From the NCBI GenBank assembly GCA_003427395.1, contig BFEA01000193.1, forward strand, positions 1,566,714-1,592,526: a stretch of 25,813 nucleotides of DNA, in the 5' to 3' direction. The translations under genes and the position numbers were made by a program. The number at the start of each line of letters is the position of its first letter. Position 1 is the stretch's first letter. Positions 9,061 to 18,093 of this stretch are shown here, in pieces. The notes below the pieces were generated by a model. The model was not told where the DNA came from. It saw only the letters and a list, made by a program, of their open reading frames with translations, and did no database searches. This stretch comes from Chara braunii (Eukaryota; Streptophyta; Charophyceae; Charales; Characeae).

Positions 9061-9137
9061 AAGATAACCGTAAAAATAAAGTAAAATAATAAAATTAATA
9101 AAAATAAGAACAAACGCGAGGAAACAAAAAAAAGTAA
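9061..9137. repeat. A/T-rich tract
   Basis: AAATAAA/TAAAATAA-type sequence, resembling the tail at 7908-7975. It may be the tail of another minus-strand retroelement, but I see no tRNA-like head beside it. Confidence 0.5.
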
Positions 9138-9319
9138 CGGGGCGAGGGGCCGCACGTCCCGCTGGCCTGTGACGTCGTGCACACCCAGGTCGTGCATGGT
9201 TGCTCCTCACCATCAATACCCCGCGCGCGCCGCTCACCCGGTCGAGGACTCAACTCTCACTCCGGAGCGCGCCGTCAACTTTGGTCGAGGCCGCACCGGC
9301 GTGGATTACAAAAAGCACG

Positions 9320-9390
9320 CCAAATACCCTTGTAAGGGTATTTGGTACGATAGTCCTCCCGGACCCTATTAAGCGACGTCCCCGTCGCTT
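9320..9390. repeat. Two strong adjacent hairpins
   Basis: The first has perfect 12-bp arms (CCAAATACCCTT and AAGGGTATTTGG, 9320-9345) with a 2-nt loop. The second has perfect 8-bp arms AAGCGACG and CGTCGCTT (9371-9390) with a 4-nt loop. The CCAAATACC motif occurs again at 9402-9410. These are the strongest palindromes in this part of the window. Their origin is unknown; they could be a foldback element end or structured RNA. Confidence 0.85.
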
Positions 9391-9593
9391 TGGGTGTCCA
9401 AACCAAATACCGTTTAAACACAGCCCCAAGGAAACGTATATAATTTTTTTTCTAAACATAACTAATTTGAAAAAACGGTCATCCAGTTACATCGACTTCG
9501 AGCCTCAATTCCTCAGGATAGCTTGGCAAATGACAGCGTGACTCAGCGGTTGAAAATACCATTTAATTCCTGACCAAAATAGTGAATCTACAA

Positions 9594-9740
9594 TAGCCGA
9601 ATAATCGGCTAAGCACTGACACGCTTCAACCTCTAATTCAACAAAGTGGATAAAGCCACTTTCCACCAGCTATAATCACAAAAAGTCATCCAAAGTCAAG
9701 ACTACACCATTCCCGGCCCCTTTGAACGATATTTTATCGT
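9594..9740. repeat. Further cluster of hyphenated palindromes
   Basis: Perfect arms: TAGCCGA/TCGGCTA (9594-9611, loop 4), AAAGTGG/CCACTTT (9643-9662, loop 6), ACGATA/TATCGT (9726-9740, loop 3). Another occurs at 10269-10291 (TGTTGAC/GTCAACA, loop 9). Together with 9320-9390 this echoes the cluster at 915-1175. Confidence 0.7.
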
Positions 9741-10314
9741 GTCGGGCACTCAAATCAGCCTATGAGAAAAACAAAACTCAAACTTAATGGTGGGTTTAGG
9801 GTTCAAGATCTCGAAACTCACACGGTGATCATTCAAACTCAACTCATTTACACATTCTTTTTAAAACTCTTTCTCAAATGAACTCCCCATTATCAGGAAT
9901 AATCAAACATCTCACTCTTACGACTAAATGGAAAATGGTTAGCCTGATTGACTTATCACACAGGTCACAAATGTACCTCATGGGTCGGGGCCCGTTTAGC
10001 CCAACCTCAGAGGTCGTTTATTGTCACATACAAATCACTCATTTTAGTCATTCACATAAAAAAACAGATGGGCAGGGATATTCATTAAGCCTTCAAACAT
10101 AAATGAAATCCACGTCTGTTGTTCCTGAACCTTATTTTCATAAGTAGGTTCCTTCACTTTCGTCACACACTTTGTCAATCCATTCATAAGCTTTGCGTAA
10201 TGAGTAAGTTTTTATAATCCTTACTCCAAATACAAACTCAACGTTTTTACTTCTCAAAATTCCACATTTGTTGACAATGTCACGGTCAACATAGACTAAA
10301 AGTCATGTGGAGGG
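9741..10314. other. Non-coding AT-rich stretch
   Basis: No coding potential recognised; contains the palindrome at 10269-10291. A 74-codon frame at 9878-10102 matches nothing I know. Confidence 0.45.
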
Positions 10315-10862
10315 TCTCAGAATCAGGCGGGTTTCCCTGCCACAGACGACGCCCCCACAGGCAATTAGTCAAAACTTCGTCCTCATAATTATGGAAATCA
10401 CTGCCGCAGACTAAACCGCTTGCAGCCATAATAAGTTAAGTGAAGGGTCCCAGAATCAGGCGGGTTTCCCTGCCGCAGACGAAGCCTTCACCGACTATTA
10501 TGTGATTAAGCTAAGCGGGGATGCCGATTCTGGCGGTTTTTTTCTTACCCTCTGCCGCACACAAAACCATTTGTGACTCACAACCAAAGGCCAAGTCATT
10601 AGGGGTCCCAGAATCAGGCGGGTTTCCCTGCCGCAGACGACGCCCCCACCGGCAGCTGAGAACCAACAGAATGGAGTTGCCGATTCTGGCGGAGAATAAA
10701 AAAAATCTTACCTTACCCTCTGCCGCACACAAAACCATACGTGACTCACAACCAAAGGTCCGACATGAGAGTCCCAGAATCAGGCGGGTTTCCCTGCCGC
10801 AGACGACGCCCCCACCGGCAACTTAGAATCAACCAGAATGGAGTTGTCGATTATGGCGGAGG
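10315..10862. repeat. Four-copy tandem array of ~134-166-bp units
   Basis: Units are marked by CAGAATCAGGCGGGTTTCCC, followed by TGCCRCAGACGACGC-like sequence, at about 10317, 10451, 10609 and 10775 (spacings 134, 158, 166). The last three are accompanied by a reversed motif TGCCGATTCTGGCGG (near 10522 and 10679; GTCGATTATGGCGG near 10848), complementary to the unit start, so units can fold on themselves. Between them recur CTCTGCCGCACACAAAACCAT and GTGACTCACAACCAAAGG. Copies 3 and 4 are most alike. Confidence 0.9.
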
Positions 10863-10879
10863 AAAAAAAAAAAAAAAAA
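10863..10879. repeat. Poly(A) tract
   Basis: A run of 17 A's ends the tandem array. It could be a retroposon tail or simple slippage. Confidence 0.8.
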
Positions 10880-12230
10880 CTCTTAGTAATTTTTATTTTT
10901 ATTTTCAAAAATAACCACTTAGGTTGCACTCAGGCATAACCTCTCTCTCATTTATAACTCAATATAACATTTGGACTCTTTGAGTCTCCCAAAAATATCT
11001 CACTGATAATCACTCTTTCTTCATTTCATCGAACCCTCTTTGGTTCGGACGCACTTTATTCACGATTTACCATATTTTTCCTTCACACTTTTAACTCTTT
11101 GTTTTCTCGCATATTAATTATAATAAAACATAGCAAAACCCACAAAGTGTCAATGGTGAGAATGATAATGACAACCAGGATGCGTACGAATCTGCAATCT
11201 GATGAGATCAAAACTCATTCCAAAATGATTCCCAAAGGAGATCCAGACTATTTCGAGTTTCAAATTTATCACAAATCTCAAATCATCACCAATCAAAGTC
11301 TTAATCAAGAACAAATGACCTTGTATAGCGTACCCTATAGGTCATAATTGACTGATATACACAAAATGATCCTAAGTGTTCTCGTGAAGATGATTGAGCA
11401 TCAAACGTACAAACAACCTATCCATAGTAGTCTTCCGCTGGTATCCTACCAAAACTGAATCAAAGCTTAGGAAGTGGATAGTCAGATCCAGTACATACAC
11501 ACAATCCCAAATGACTCACACTCAAAATGAGAATTTATATACAAGGTGGATCCCATATATCATCAGAAAGCTCACAGGCTCAGCCTTAATGATAATGCAA
11601 AATAAATAATCGCCTATCAGTCTAGGAACTGAGTCTTCTGTATTGTCATAACCCTCCAAATGTCTATCTGTAAGTCGTCTGAAACTGCTGACGCGACCTT
11701 ATTTCTTTTTTGTCATAGATGCGATAAGTGAGAAGATGATAACTATTAGGAAAAAAATTGACATTTATCTAGGGTAAACGGTCTCCTGTTTTGACTCTAT
11801 CTTCCGCTCTCTTGCATTTGCGAGGAGTGCGGGAGGGACTATGTGTTGACCCCGAGTGGGGGATTTGTATTGGCATTTGCACTCGCGTTTGGATGTGCAG
11901 GTGAGTAGTCTGACATGACTTGAGCGGGACTGGGCTAGAGAGGCGGAAACAAAGGGGGAAAGGGATGGATGAGCGAGGGTCTGCGGGCCGAGTGCAAACG
12001 CCATCTGTGAATGGGGCCACGATATTTGAAACTTTGAATGCAGACTGGGCTTTTGATTAAATGGGAATGTGAGGTAGACTTTGCGTATAGGCGAGAGCCC
12101 CGAAAAGACTAAGGGGCGGGCGCCCAATGCCGTGGAATATACAAGGACGGAGGGGAGGGCGGCCTTGCTGACCCCGGTGATGCCGCATGTTTTGCTGCCT
12201 TTCTTAGGGAAAAGGTGCGTGGCCTAAGGA
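10880..12230. other. Unassigned stretch, two small palindromes
   Basis: Contains GACTC-TTT-GAGTC (10974-10986) and CGAACC-CTCTTT-GGTTCG (11030-11047). The 120-codon minus frame at 11765-12127 has no domain I recognise and no supporting context. I do not call a gene. Confidence 0.45.
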
Positions 12231-13290
12231 TGACGCTTAGCCTACGTACGGAAATAAGAGAATCTTATAATAAACCCCCCCTGGACTACTTGAGTATTGG
12301 AAGGAGCAATTGCCTGAGAACAAAACGTGGAATCGAAAACCGACGCTTGCGATGATGACCAGTGAGGCTACCACCCGACGAGAGGGCTGAGCTACATCCC
12401 CAACGACAAACTCCCTCGCTCGATGGCCCACCCCCATCCATCTCAAAGCACTAGGTGGGGGTGACCCTGGGACGAACGGCCCGCGCCCTGAGTATGAGCG
12501 TGGGCGGGTCGAGCCAACTGGGACCCGCAGTGGGGTCGACAAAGGCTCGAAAGTCTACCAGGGTTTGGCTCTACACCGGAGTTATCCTAGCAGCATTAGC
12601 CAGTTTCGCTTATGATTTTCTCAAAAATTCAGTTCCAACATCCCTTTACATTTCCACATCATTCTACAGATATCTAAACTCTAGTCTCGATACCTATGTG
12701 ACTCACAGATCCTACCTAGGTGACAACCTATATCTATGTGCTACCTGCTATGTAGTTACACACTGTCAGGTCTATGACGGCCTGTCCCCAGCCTAAACTT
12801 CGGCCGGTGGGACTCTGAAGGGACCAGTAAGATGAGCACTCTCCACCCTCCACCCCTGTAGCAGTTGTGCCTACTGCGGCCGAGCTGTGGAAGGCGCCCA
12901 ACTGAGTGCCCTGGTTGGGCATAACTAGTATATCTTTGGCTAACTCTACTGGGTAACTTCTCTTTAATCTACTGGTAGGTAGAGGGGAGTAAGAGGAAGA
13001 GTGAGGAGGCAGGGGAGGGAGGGTGAGGTGTGGTATGTACGGGTGCGTGGGTGATGGGTAGACTGTCGTTAGATCGATGAACAGTAAGGACTGGGAGTCT
13101 TTGTCAATGGTGAGGAGGGTGCTGCAGAGGATAGGTTGAGCAGACAGAGATGGAGGGGAAGGTGTTGCGGAGACTAGTCTATCGGGGTCCTCGCCACGGG
13201 GAGATGGCGAAACGGCCCTGAACAGTGATTGCAGCCGGCTGATTATCCCTGGCCCATGTTTCTAGAAAACAGTGGTGTCCTCTGGGGGTA
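12231..13290. other. Unassigned stretch; lower part may be LINE 3' UTR
   Basis: The plus frame at 12455-12796 (113 codons) includes a hydrophobic run GVILAALASFAYDFL but matches no family I know. From about 12960 to 13290 the sequence is purine-rich and lies just 3' (on minus) of the LINE zinc domain, so it may be LINE 3' sequence. No T run marking a LINE poly(A) end was found on plus. Confidence 0.35.
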
Positions 13291-13317
13291 GTGCCTCATC
13301 GTGCCTTACGGGCCCAG

Positions 13318-13755
13318 TCAACTCTGATCATGCCCCGGATTAGGGCTTTGAGCTTTTGGATGATGTCCGCATCGCTGGTCCATTGTTGTCTGAAAATGAT
13401 GGGCGTGCTTTTCCCATATGAGCCAGATGATGATTGAGTGGATTGTCTGTGCCACGTAGCCCCTGCCTGTGAGCTTGAACGAGGACGGTGGTAATCGGCC
13501 GAGGAAAGCCCAGGTTTCATCCCACGTCAATCGGGTGCCCACAAAGCGCTGCCATAGTTTGTCCCACCACGCGCAGGTGCGTCGGGCGGCAGGGCAAGCC
13601 CAGATGAGGTGGTGTAAGGTCTCCTTTGCACGGCCTCCACAGCGCTTGCATTTGGTTACTAACTTTCTAGGTCCATTCCTCTCTCAAAGAGCCAGGTGGC
13701 ACATGGGATGATGGAGTGCGAGAGCATCCACAGGAGACTTGGGAACTTCCTAGAC
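13318..13755 (-). pseudogene. LINE C-terminal zf-RVT zinc domain, frameshifted
   Basis: Read on minus from about 13755, the frame gives SLLWMLSHSIIPCATWLFERG, the conserved lead-in to the LINE terminal zinc domain, and then hits stops near 13652. One frame over, from about 13650, comes KCKRCGGRAKETLHHLIWAC, then CPAARRTCAWWDKLW and on through IHSIIIWLIWEKH. Cys-x2-Cys, Glu-Thr, His and Cys-Pro match the zinc-binding region of reverse transcriptases (zf-RVT) of plant LINEs, and the Trp-x-Glu-Lys ending is also typical. The Cys/His set appears complete. A frameshift between the two halves makes it a pseudogene. The frame fades after about 13318, consistent with the natural protein end. Confidence 0.85.
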
Positions 13756-14003
13756 GAGGGATTCTGAGCATTACAAGGACTTTCGGGCTTTCTTGTTTTT
13801 CTTAGTAATAGGTCAGTAGTATTCATGTTTTCCTAAATCTTCCTGAAATTTTCCTGAAATTTTCACAAGTTCCTAGATGTTTCTTAGCCGACATTTCAAA
13901 TCAACTGTATAAATTCTATATGGGACGCTGGGCCCGGTTCCCAGCACGTGTTGCTCCCCACGAATAGATTGGAGCTTTTGTCCCAAAAAAAAAAAAAAAA
14001 AAA
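13750..14003 (+). mobile_element. Poly(A)-tailed insertion inside the LINE
   Basis: LINE homology on minus breaks off near 14000 (after SLWEQLSL) and resumes near 13765 (SSRKFPSLLWML). Between them is about 240 bp of unrelated DNA ending on plus in 19 A's (13985-14003), as expected for a retroposed copy inserted opposite to the LINE. The sequence just before the tail, GGGCCCGGTTCCCAGCACG, faintly recalls SINE B-box flanks, but no A box is visible. I could not find convincing target-site duplications. Confidence 0.5.
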
Positions 14004-14928
14004 GAGAAGAGATAGCTGCTCCCAAAGCGATCTCAGATCAGCATCCCTGGGCGGTGGCTGTGCTTGCACCATATTGCCAAGTTTGGCTGCTGCTTCCTGG
14101 GCCAAGCTCGCACCGTAGGAGAGAAGTGCCCTGCCCACTCTTGATGAATATTGAAATAGGTAAGTCTCAGGCTCAGCAGCGGACATCCCTTGGAAGAGCG
14201 CCAATGGCAGTCGGCAGGGTCTATTCTCAGGCTCAGCAGCGGACATCCCTCACAGAGCAGTTGACGAGTCGTTTTGCCCCCGCTGTGTGTCTGTACACAC
14301 GAATCAGAGAAACTGGGGTGCTTGATGAAATGGCCGCCTCTCCCTGGAATCGCAGATTCTGAAGCATCTGGCCACCCTTTGGGTATGTCGACCAGCTTTG
14401 GGCTAGCCAGAGGTTGTTGTCCAGCTCCTTGGTGCTTGTGAGAATGCCCGTTGGGCCGAGGGCGTATCTGTCGCATACCATTCCCCTTCCCCTGGCTCAA
14501 AAGAACGTGGCAGCTCTTGCCAATGTAGGGGAATGACAGCGCAGAGTTGGTGCAGTCTGCTCTCCAGTAGCGGTAGGCGCCCCTGGCCAGCTTTGTTTTC
14601 AGTTGATCTGTCACAATCCATTCCTCTGCGAAGTCTGCTTCCTCCTGCCACAGATCCCGGATTGTTGCAACACCTCTCTCTACCCATTTTCTCCCATAGG
14701 CCCCTGCTGCCGCATGGCTGTGAAAGGTTGCCCTTGCTCGTTAAGTATCTGAGTGTTATCAAAGAGGTTTTGTCTCAGGAGCTCCTCTTTGGTCACTAGC
14801 TCTTTCCTGCTAGGTGCCTGAAGGGCCTGCCACGTCGTCCAGCAGGCGGCCACCACCGTTGATTTCGGTTGGCGTCGTACAAAGGAAGCCATTGAGATAC
14901 ACGCCCATACGTCCTCCCTCCTACTCAA
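14004..14928 (-). pseudogene. LINE ORF2 post-RT region, frameshifted
   Basis: Minus translation from 14928 gives a frame containing LFDNTQILNEQGQPF (about 14770-14725), matching the PLF-N-x-I-x(4)-G-x-P segment conserved downstream of the RT in many plant LINEs. It continues in another frame from about 14700 as KWVERGVATIRDLWQEEADF, the usual W-x(2)-G-x(3)-I-x-D-x-W segment. This frame runs on to about 14500. Weaker LINE-like sequence in further frames extends to about 14004, ending with DLRSLWEQL. Frameshifts near 14690 and around 14480 make it non-functional. Confidence 0.75.
14165..14250. repeat. 26-bp direct repeat within the LINE
   Basis: TCTCAGGCTCAGCAGCGGAC plus ATCCCT occurs identically at 14165-14190 and 14225-14250, 60 bp apart, with different sequence between. 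Since 60 is a multiple of three, the minus reading frame carries the same nine residues (GCPLLSLR type) twice. Confidence 0.9.
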
Positions 14929-15194
14929 GGCAATTCTTGCTGCACGAGATATTCAACCACAGTTAGCCTCACCCTGTTCTCCACTTGAGTTGCTGCCTTG
15001 TGAAACCATCTCACAAGGAGGGCCACATTCTGCTTGGCTGGATCTATTATGCCCAAGCCTCTCTTCTCCTTGGAATTTGTGATCTTATGCCAGACTCGCT
15101 TGGTGCTCCCGGTTTCCAAAGGTACTTTGCAGCATCCAAGGTGTTTTGCTTGATAGTGCTCCTGGAGATCAGAAAGATGGCCGCCACTTACCAT
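14925..15194 (-). pseudogene. LINE ORF2 connector after RT thumb
   Basis: The minus frame carries KRVWHKITNSKEKRGLGIID followed by PAKQNVALLVRWFHKA. W-x(6-8)-K-x(2)-GLG-I-x-D and N-x-ALL-x-RW are hallmarks of the segment after the RT thumb in LINE ORF2 (GLG codons at about 15059-15051). It is one frame off the RT thumb piece at 15188-15613, so a frameshift lies near 15190. The frame ends at 14925. Confidence 0.85.
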
Positions 15195-15743
15195 ATTTGA
15201 GTGAAAACAGCAGAAGTGATTAGCATGGTTCTCCCCATCAGTGAGATGCCAACTGCAGCCCGACAGCGCGTCAAAGAGGATTTAACTTTGGCTGACAAGA
15301 TAGAATCCTGCTTTGGTTTGGCATATAACGACACCTGGACCCCCAGGTAGCGCTCTGAGATGTCCGGCGGACTGTGCTTCATACCCAATCTTTCCCTTCC
15401 ACCGAGTAGTCCGCCCGCAAGAAGTATACGGACTTGTTCCAGTCGACTCTTGCCTCCGATAGGTCTGCATATGAATCCAACATGCACTCGGCCTCTTTTT
15501 TTTTTTTTTTTTTTTTGTTGTTGTTGTTGTTGAAGTCCATGGTGCGCCGGCAAGAAGTATGCGGACTTGTTCCAGTCGACTCTTGCCTCCAATAGGTCTG
15601 CATATGCATCCAATATACGCTTGGCCTCTTCTTTTTTTCTTTTTTTTGGAGTCCATGGTGTTGTAGAGGCCAGTCATTGACTGCACAGTGATCACCTGGA
15701 GTTGTGGGCCATGGGTGTCCTGGAATATGAGACCACCACCCAT
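15188..15743 (-). pseudogene. LINE reverse transcriptase palm/thumb remnant
   Basis: On minus, GGGLIFQDTHGPQLQVITVQ (from 15743) looks like an eroded version of the (Y/F)ADD-T catalytic strand; the Ala-Asp-Asp is not intact. Then come DAYADLLEARVDWNKSAYF (about 15610-15555), equivalent to the E/G-A-x-V-N-W-x-KS motif of LINE RTs, RYLGVQVSL (about 15350), and SLMGRTMLI (15244-15218), the thumb motif L-x-GR-x(2)-LI. The VDWNKS motif is present twice because of a 133-bp duplication with homopolymer tracts. The region between the duplicated copies shifts frame, so the protein is broken. The N-terminal RT motifs and the endonuclease are absent from the window. Confidence 0.8.
15417..15660. repeat. 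133-bp tandem duplication with homopolymer inserts
   Basis: The segment from GCAAGAAGTAT to GTCCATGGTG occurs at 15417-15544 and 15550-15660. Each copy contains a T run next to GGCCTCTT (15496-15516, and 15632-15648 with interruptions). The first copy also has a (GTT)5 tract at 15517-15531 that the second lacks. On the LINE strand these are A runs and (AAC)n. The duplicated piece encodes the VDWNKS motif of the LINE RT. The few differences between copies suggest it happened after the LINE died. Confidence 0.9.
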
Positions 15744-16230
15744 CCCATCCTCACGTCAATACTCCTAGCACACCCCCTATCCCACTATCCTACTTCAGTG
15801 TGACCAGCACTCAGGACCGTTACCCTACCAATGGGCAGGCAACTTGGACCGAACAGCAGTGATAGGCAGCAGGGCTGATAGGTTGCCCAGCCCTGGTGGA
15901 AGTGGAATCGGACGAGCCTTGTCGAACGGAACTTCGGACGCCAGGCCCAGACAATCTACTACAGGCCCCAAGAGACTCTGGACCCTAGGTTCAGATAGGG
16001 TAGCACCCACTGAAGCAGTCTTACCGTCCTTCCCCTAGCTTACCCAAGGCCAGGCGGAACTCGGACTGGCCTGAGCGACTTATATCCCTACCCTTACCCT
16101 AGGGTCTAAGCCTTATATAGCCACCAGACAGTTCTATCCGAATGTCAGTAGGAACCCCTTACCTGAACCTACTGCAGATACTAGACCCCACCCAGTGACT
16201 AGACCCCCCCAGTCTGATAGTTGTGTAGTT
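15744..16230. other. Unassigned stretch
   Basis: Contains complementary short frames on both strands (for example 15825-16038), no recognised domain. It may be the 5' side of the truncated LINE or host DNA. Confidence 0.4.
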
Positions 16231-16375
16231 CGCAAGCTCTGTGTATACCCGAAGGCTGTGTATGCTTCGTGAATCCATGTGTGGACACTTGTGTATGTAG
16301 CCGATCGGCAATGTATATTCGCAAGCTATGTGTATGCCCAAAGTCCGTGTGTGCTCAGTTAATCTATGTATCGAG
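16231..16375. repeat. Diverged 89-bp two-copy repeat
   Basis: CGCAAGCTCTGTGTATACCC at 16231 and CGCAAGCTATGTGTATGCCC at 16320 start two related segments. Each continues with an AARGYYNGTGTRTGCT-type segment and then TGAATCCATGTGTGGA or TTAATCTATGTATCGA. Offset 89 bp. It lies just upstream of, or within, the putative LTR. Confidence 0.75.
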
Positions 16376-16679
16376 ATGTACAGACAGCATCATGTGGTCA
16401 TCTGCAATCGCCCCGCCAGGCCCGGTTAGCAGCGTTACCGGCATAGCATTTTTCCCAGGCCGAGGCCACGAATCCGTGATGCTGCTCTCATGGAGTTGAG
16501 AAGGACCTCCATCTGAATGGAAAACAGGAGCGAGGCAAGTGGACAGCCCTGCCGGGTGAGTGGGGAATGTGGGGCAAGAAGTTTAGCACCGCATCTTCCC
16601 ACCCTCATCCACACTGCTGTGGGCCTCTATCTGCCGTGGCCTACAGCCAGGGCCTACCGGGTTATTTGCCTGTTCGGCC

Positions 16680-16709
16680 TGTGGGACCAGGCCGTGGCCT
16701 GATCCCACA
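16680..16709. repeat. 30-bp hairpin
   Basis: Arms of 14 nt (TGTGGGACCAGGCC and GGCCTGATCCCACA) pair with a single C/A mismatch over a 2-nt loop. GCCTGTGGGACCAGG-like and CCACAGGCC-like pieces also occur in the SINE-like array at 8.1-8.3 kb. Confidence 0.85.
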
Positions 16710-16722
16710 GGCCGTGTGTTGT

Positions 16723-16792
16723 TCCAGTCCAGTCCAGTCCTGCCCACTACCACTGTCGGTACCAGGCCAGTCCAGTCCAGTCCAGTCCAGTC
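16723..16792. repeat. TCCAG pentanucleotide microsatellite
   Basis: Three and a half tandem TCCAG units at 16723-16740 and about five at 16767-16792, separated by 26 bp of unique DNA. Length-variable simple repeat. Confidence 0.9.
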
Positions 16793-16980
16793 AGTCCGTT
16801 GGGGGTATACCCCAGCTGTTGTCTGTTTTCCAGGCATTCTTCATTCTGCACATTTGGAGTACGTGCGTGTTGAGTCCGCGTCGGAGCTGCGCTGTCCCTT
16901 CCAGCTCCATCTCCATCTCCTCCCCCTTCAACCCTTCGTCTTGATCCTTATGGACTACCATCCCGGCGGGTCCGTCACAC

Positions 16981-16992
16981 TGGTATCAGAGC
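16981..16992 (+). other. Primer binding site, initiator-Met tRNA type
   Basis: TGGTATCAGAGC is complementary to the 3' end of plant initiator-Met tRNA and is the commonest PBS of plant Ty3/gypsy and Ty1/copia LTR elements. It directly follows an LTR-like CA end. It marks the start of a retrotransposon internal region running rightward. That element is separate from, or only distantly connected to, the gag beginning at 20050. Confidence 0.85.
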
Positions 16993-17347
16993 GGGAACGT
17001 TCCCTGCTCCCACCCACCTCAGCCCGAAATATGATGTAAAACCCGACAACGGGCTTTTGCCTGTTTTGGGGGCATTTTCATACGAAAACAGCAGGAAAAA
17101 GTGAAGAAGGCGCAGCAGCAAAGGAGCGACACGTGGCGAGAAAAGAGAGGTGCCGTATCGCACACGCACGCTCCACGTGCCCACGCTGCCCCGCTGCCCC
17201 GCCCAGCCCCGCTCCCGAATTATACTTATACCACCAGTACTTGGCCCAGCTATCCGCCGCGGGCTTGCCCGTTAACGAGTCGGGCTGCCCAGTGGATCGT
17301 ACAGAGAACGCCGGGTCGCCTCTTTACGACGTGGAAAGTCGAAACGG
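16993..17347 (+). pseudogene. Possible leader and gag start of the PBS-bearing LTR element
   Basis: Downstream of the PBS, the frame from 17133 is open for over 60 codons before a poly(A) tract and includes ELYLYHQYLAQLSAAGLP and PLYDVESRNG. A start of gag is expected at this position, but I cannot match it to a gag family. The reading frame is interrupted by the poly(A)/SINE junction at 17348, so any gag here is truncated. Confidence 0.3.
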
Positions 17348-17371
17348 AAAAAAAAAAAAAAAAAAAAAAAA
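17348..17371 (+). repeat. Poly(A) tract
   Basis: A run of 24 A's immediately 5' of the SINE-like unit. It may be the tail of a retroposed copy ending here, or a target for SINE insertion. Confidence 0.9.
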
Positions 17372-17399
17372 CCATAGTCCTCTGAGGTGTTGCAATTTG

Positions 17400-17640
17400 A
17401 GATCTTGCGGCCTAACTCAGTTGGTAAGGCAAGCAAGTGGCATTCAGGAGGTCGTGGGTTCAATCCCCATTGGCCTCATGTACCTTCCTGGGCATGCTTC
17501 ACGCCCGCCACCTAGAGAAATGCACTTATAGTGGCTGTGCTCACGCTGGTACCTACGACATCGAATCTAACCACAATACAAGTAAGATTCTCAATTCGTT
17601 TCTTTCTTTCTTTTTTGGGTTTTTTCGTTTTCTTTTAGTC
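17400..17640 (+). mobile_element. tRNA-derived SINE-like element
   Basis: An A box TAACTCAGTTGG (17413-17424) and a B box GGTTCAATCCC (17457-17467) lie 33 bp apart in the correct order. The B box sits in a foldable T-arm (GTGGG-TTCAATC-CCCAT). The D and anticodon arms do not fold well and the acceptor stem is imperfect, so it is not a functional tRNA gene. Downstream is about 110 bp of non-tRNA body, then a T-rich tail (TTTCTTTCTTTCTTTTTT) near 17600-17637. The arrangement matches a tRNA-derived SINE. Boundaries are approximate and no target-site duplication was found. Confidence 0.6.
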
Positions 17641-17978
17641 ACTGCCAGCAAGGCAGGGCGTATCCCGTGATCTGCTAAGCTGCCCTCATTGAGAACGAGC
17701 TCACACTTCAACATGAATGGATGTATCGGACCCATTTCAGGTCCAAAGCAGTTTCTTGTTTTTGTTTTCCTTCTTTTATTTTCGAGATTTTGACAGCAAC
17801 GTGACGTTTCTTTTTGTTTGTCTCCTTGTTCTTTATAGATTCGGTCTACAGGGTACGGGGCTCATACGCCCTCACTACAGGCATGCTCACAGTAGTACTT
17901 AGAATGCATCCAACTGCATTCACATCCCCAGCGTTGTTTCTTTTTCTTTTTTTATTATTATTTTTTCAAATGCAGTTC
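17581..17978 (+). other. Three T-rich tracts ending in AG
   Basis: T-rich segments end with TTTTAG (about 17637), TTTATAG (about 17839) and AAATGCAG (about 17972). The first is preceded by CAAGTAAGATT, a plausible 5' splice site. This mimics short introns, but the DNA between has stops and no protein similarity. They could equally be T-rich SINE tails. Confidence 0.25.
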
Positions 17979-18093
17979 CCCAAGGTTCGGCCCGCCCAGC
18001 TACTGGTACCCCCGGGCTCAGCAAGCCCGGCTTACCGGTCGCCTGAGGGTCGGCTTGCATAGCTGGGCCAAGTACTGGTGGTTTATCAAGATC

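Larger units (their letters stand above)
13296..15743 (-). mobile_element. Decayed 3' part of a non-LTR retrotransposon (LINE)
   Basis: On minus, recognisable LINE ORF2 pieces occur in the right order: RT palm/thumb (15743-15190), post-RT region (15194-14680), distal region (14720 to about 14000) and the terminal zinc domain (13740-13300). The endonuclease and most of the RT palm are missing upstream, consistent with the 5' truncation usual for LINEs or with later deletion. At least three frameshifts break the reading frame (near 15190, 14690 and 13650). It also carries a 133-bp internal duplication (15417-15660) and a poly(A)-tailed insertion (about 13750-14003) in the opposite orientation. 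It cannot be active. Confidence 0.85.
16400..16979 (+). mobile_element. Putative 3' portion of a 5' LTR
   Basis: The segment ends in CCGTCACA immediately before a primer binding site at 16981. LTRs end in CA, and one or two bases usually separate LTR and PBS, so the LTR 3' border is near 16979. The 5' border (TG) cannot be fixed because no second LTR copy is in the window; 16400 is arbitrary. Inside are a strong hairpin (16680-16709) and TCCAG pentamer repeats (16723-16790). Confidence 0.5.

Noticed and set aside
11765-12127. 120-codon minus frame
   Set aside because: No recognisable motif and composition like its surroundings; an alternative frame over the same DNA is nearly as long.
12455-12796. 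113-codon plus frame with a hydrophobic segment
   Set aside because: One possible membrane run but no family, no start or splice context and no conservation evidence; frames this long occur by chance in this window.
17406-17478. Functional tRNA gene
   Set aside because: A and B boxes are good, but the D and anticodon arms do not pair and the acceptor stem has mismatches; a SINE head fits better.
17581-17978. Short host gene with three small introns
   Set aside because: The AG-ending T tracts lack matching donor sites except one, and the stretches between contain stops and no protein similarity.
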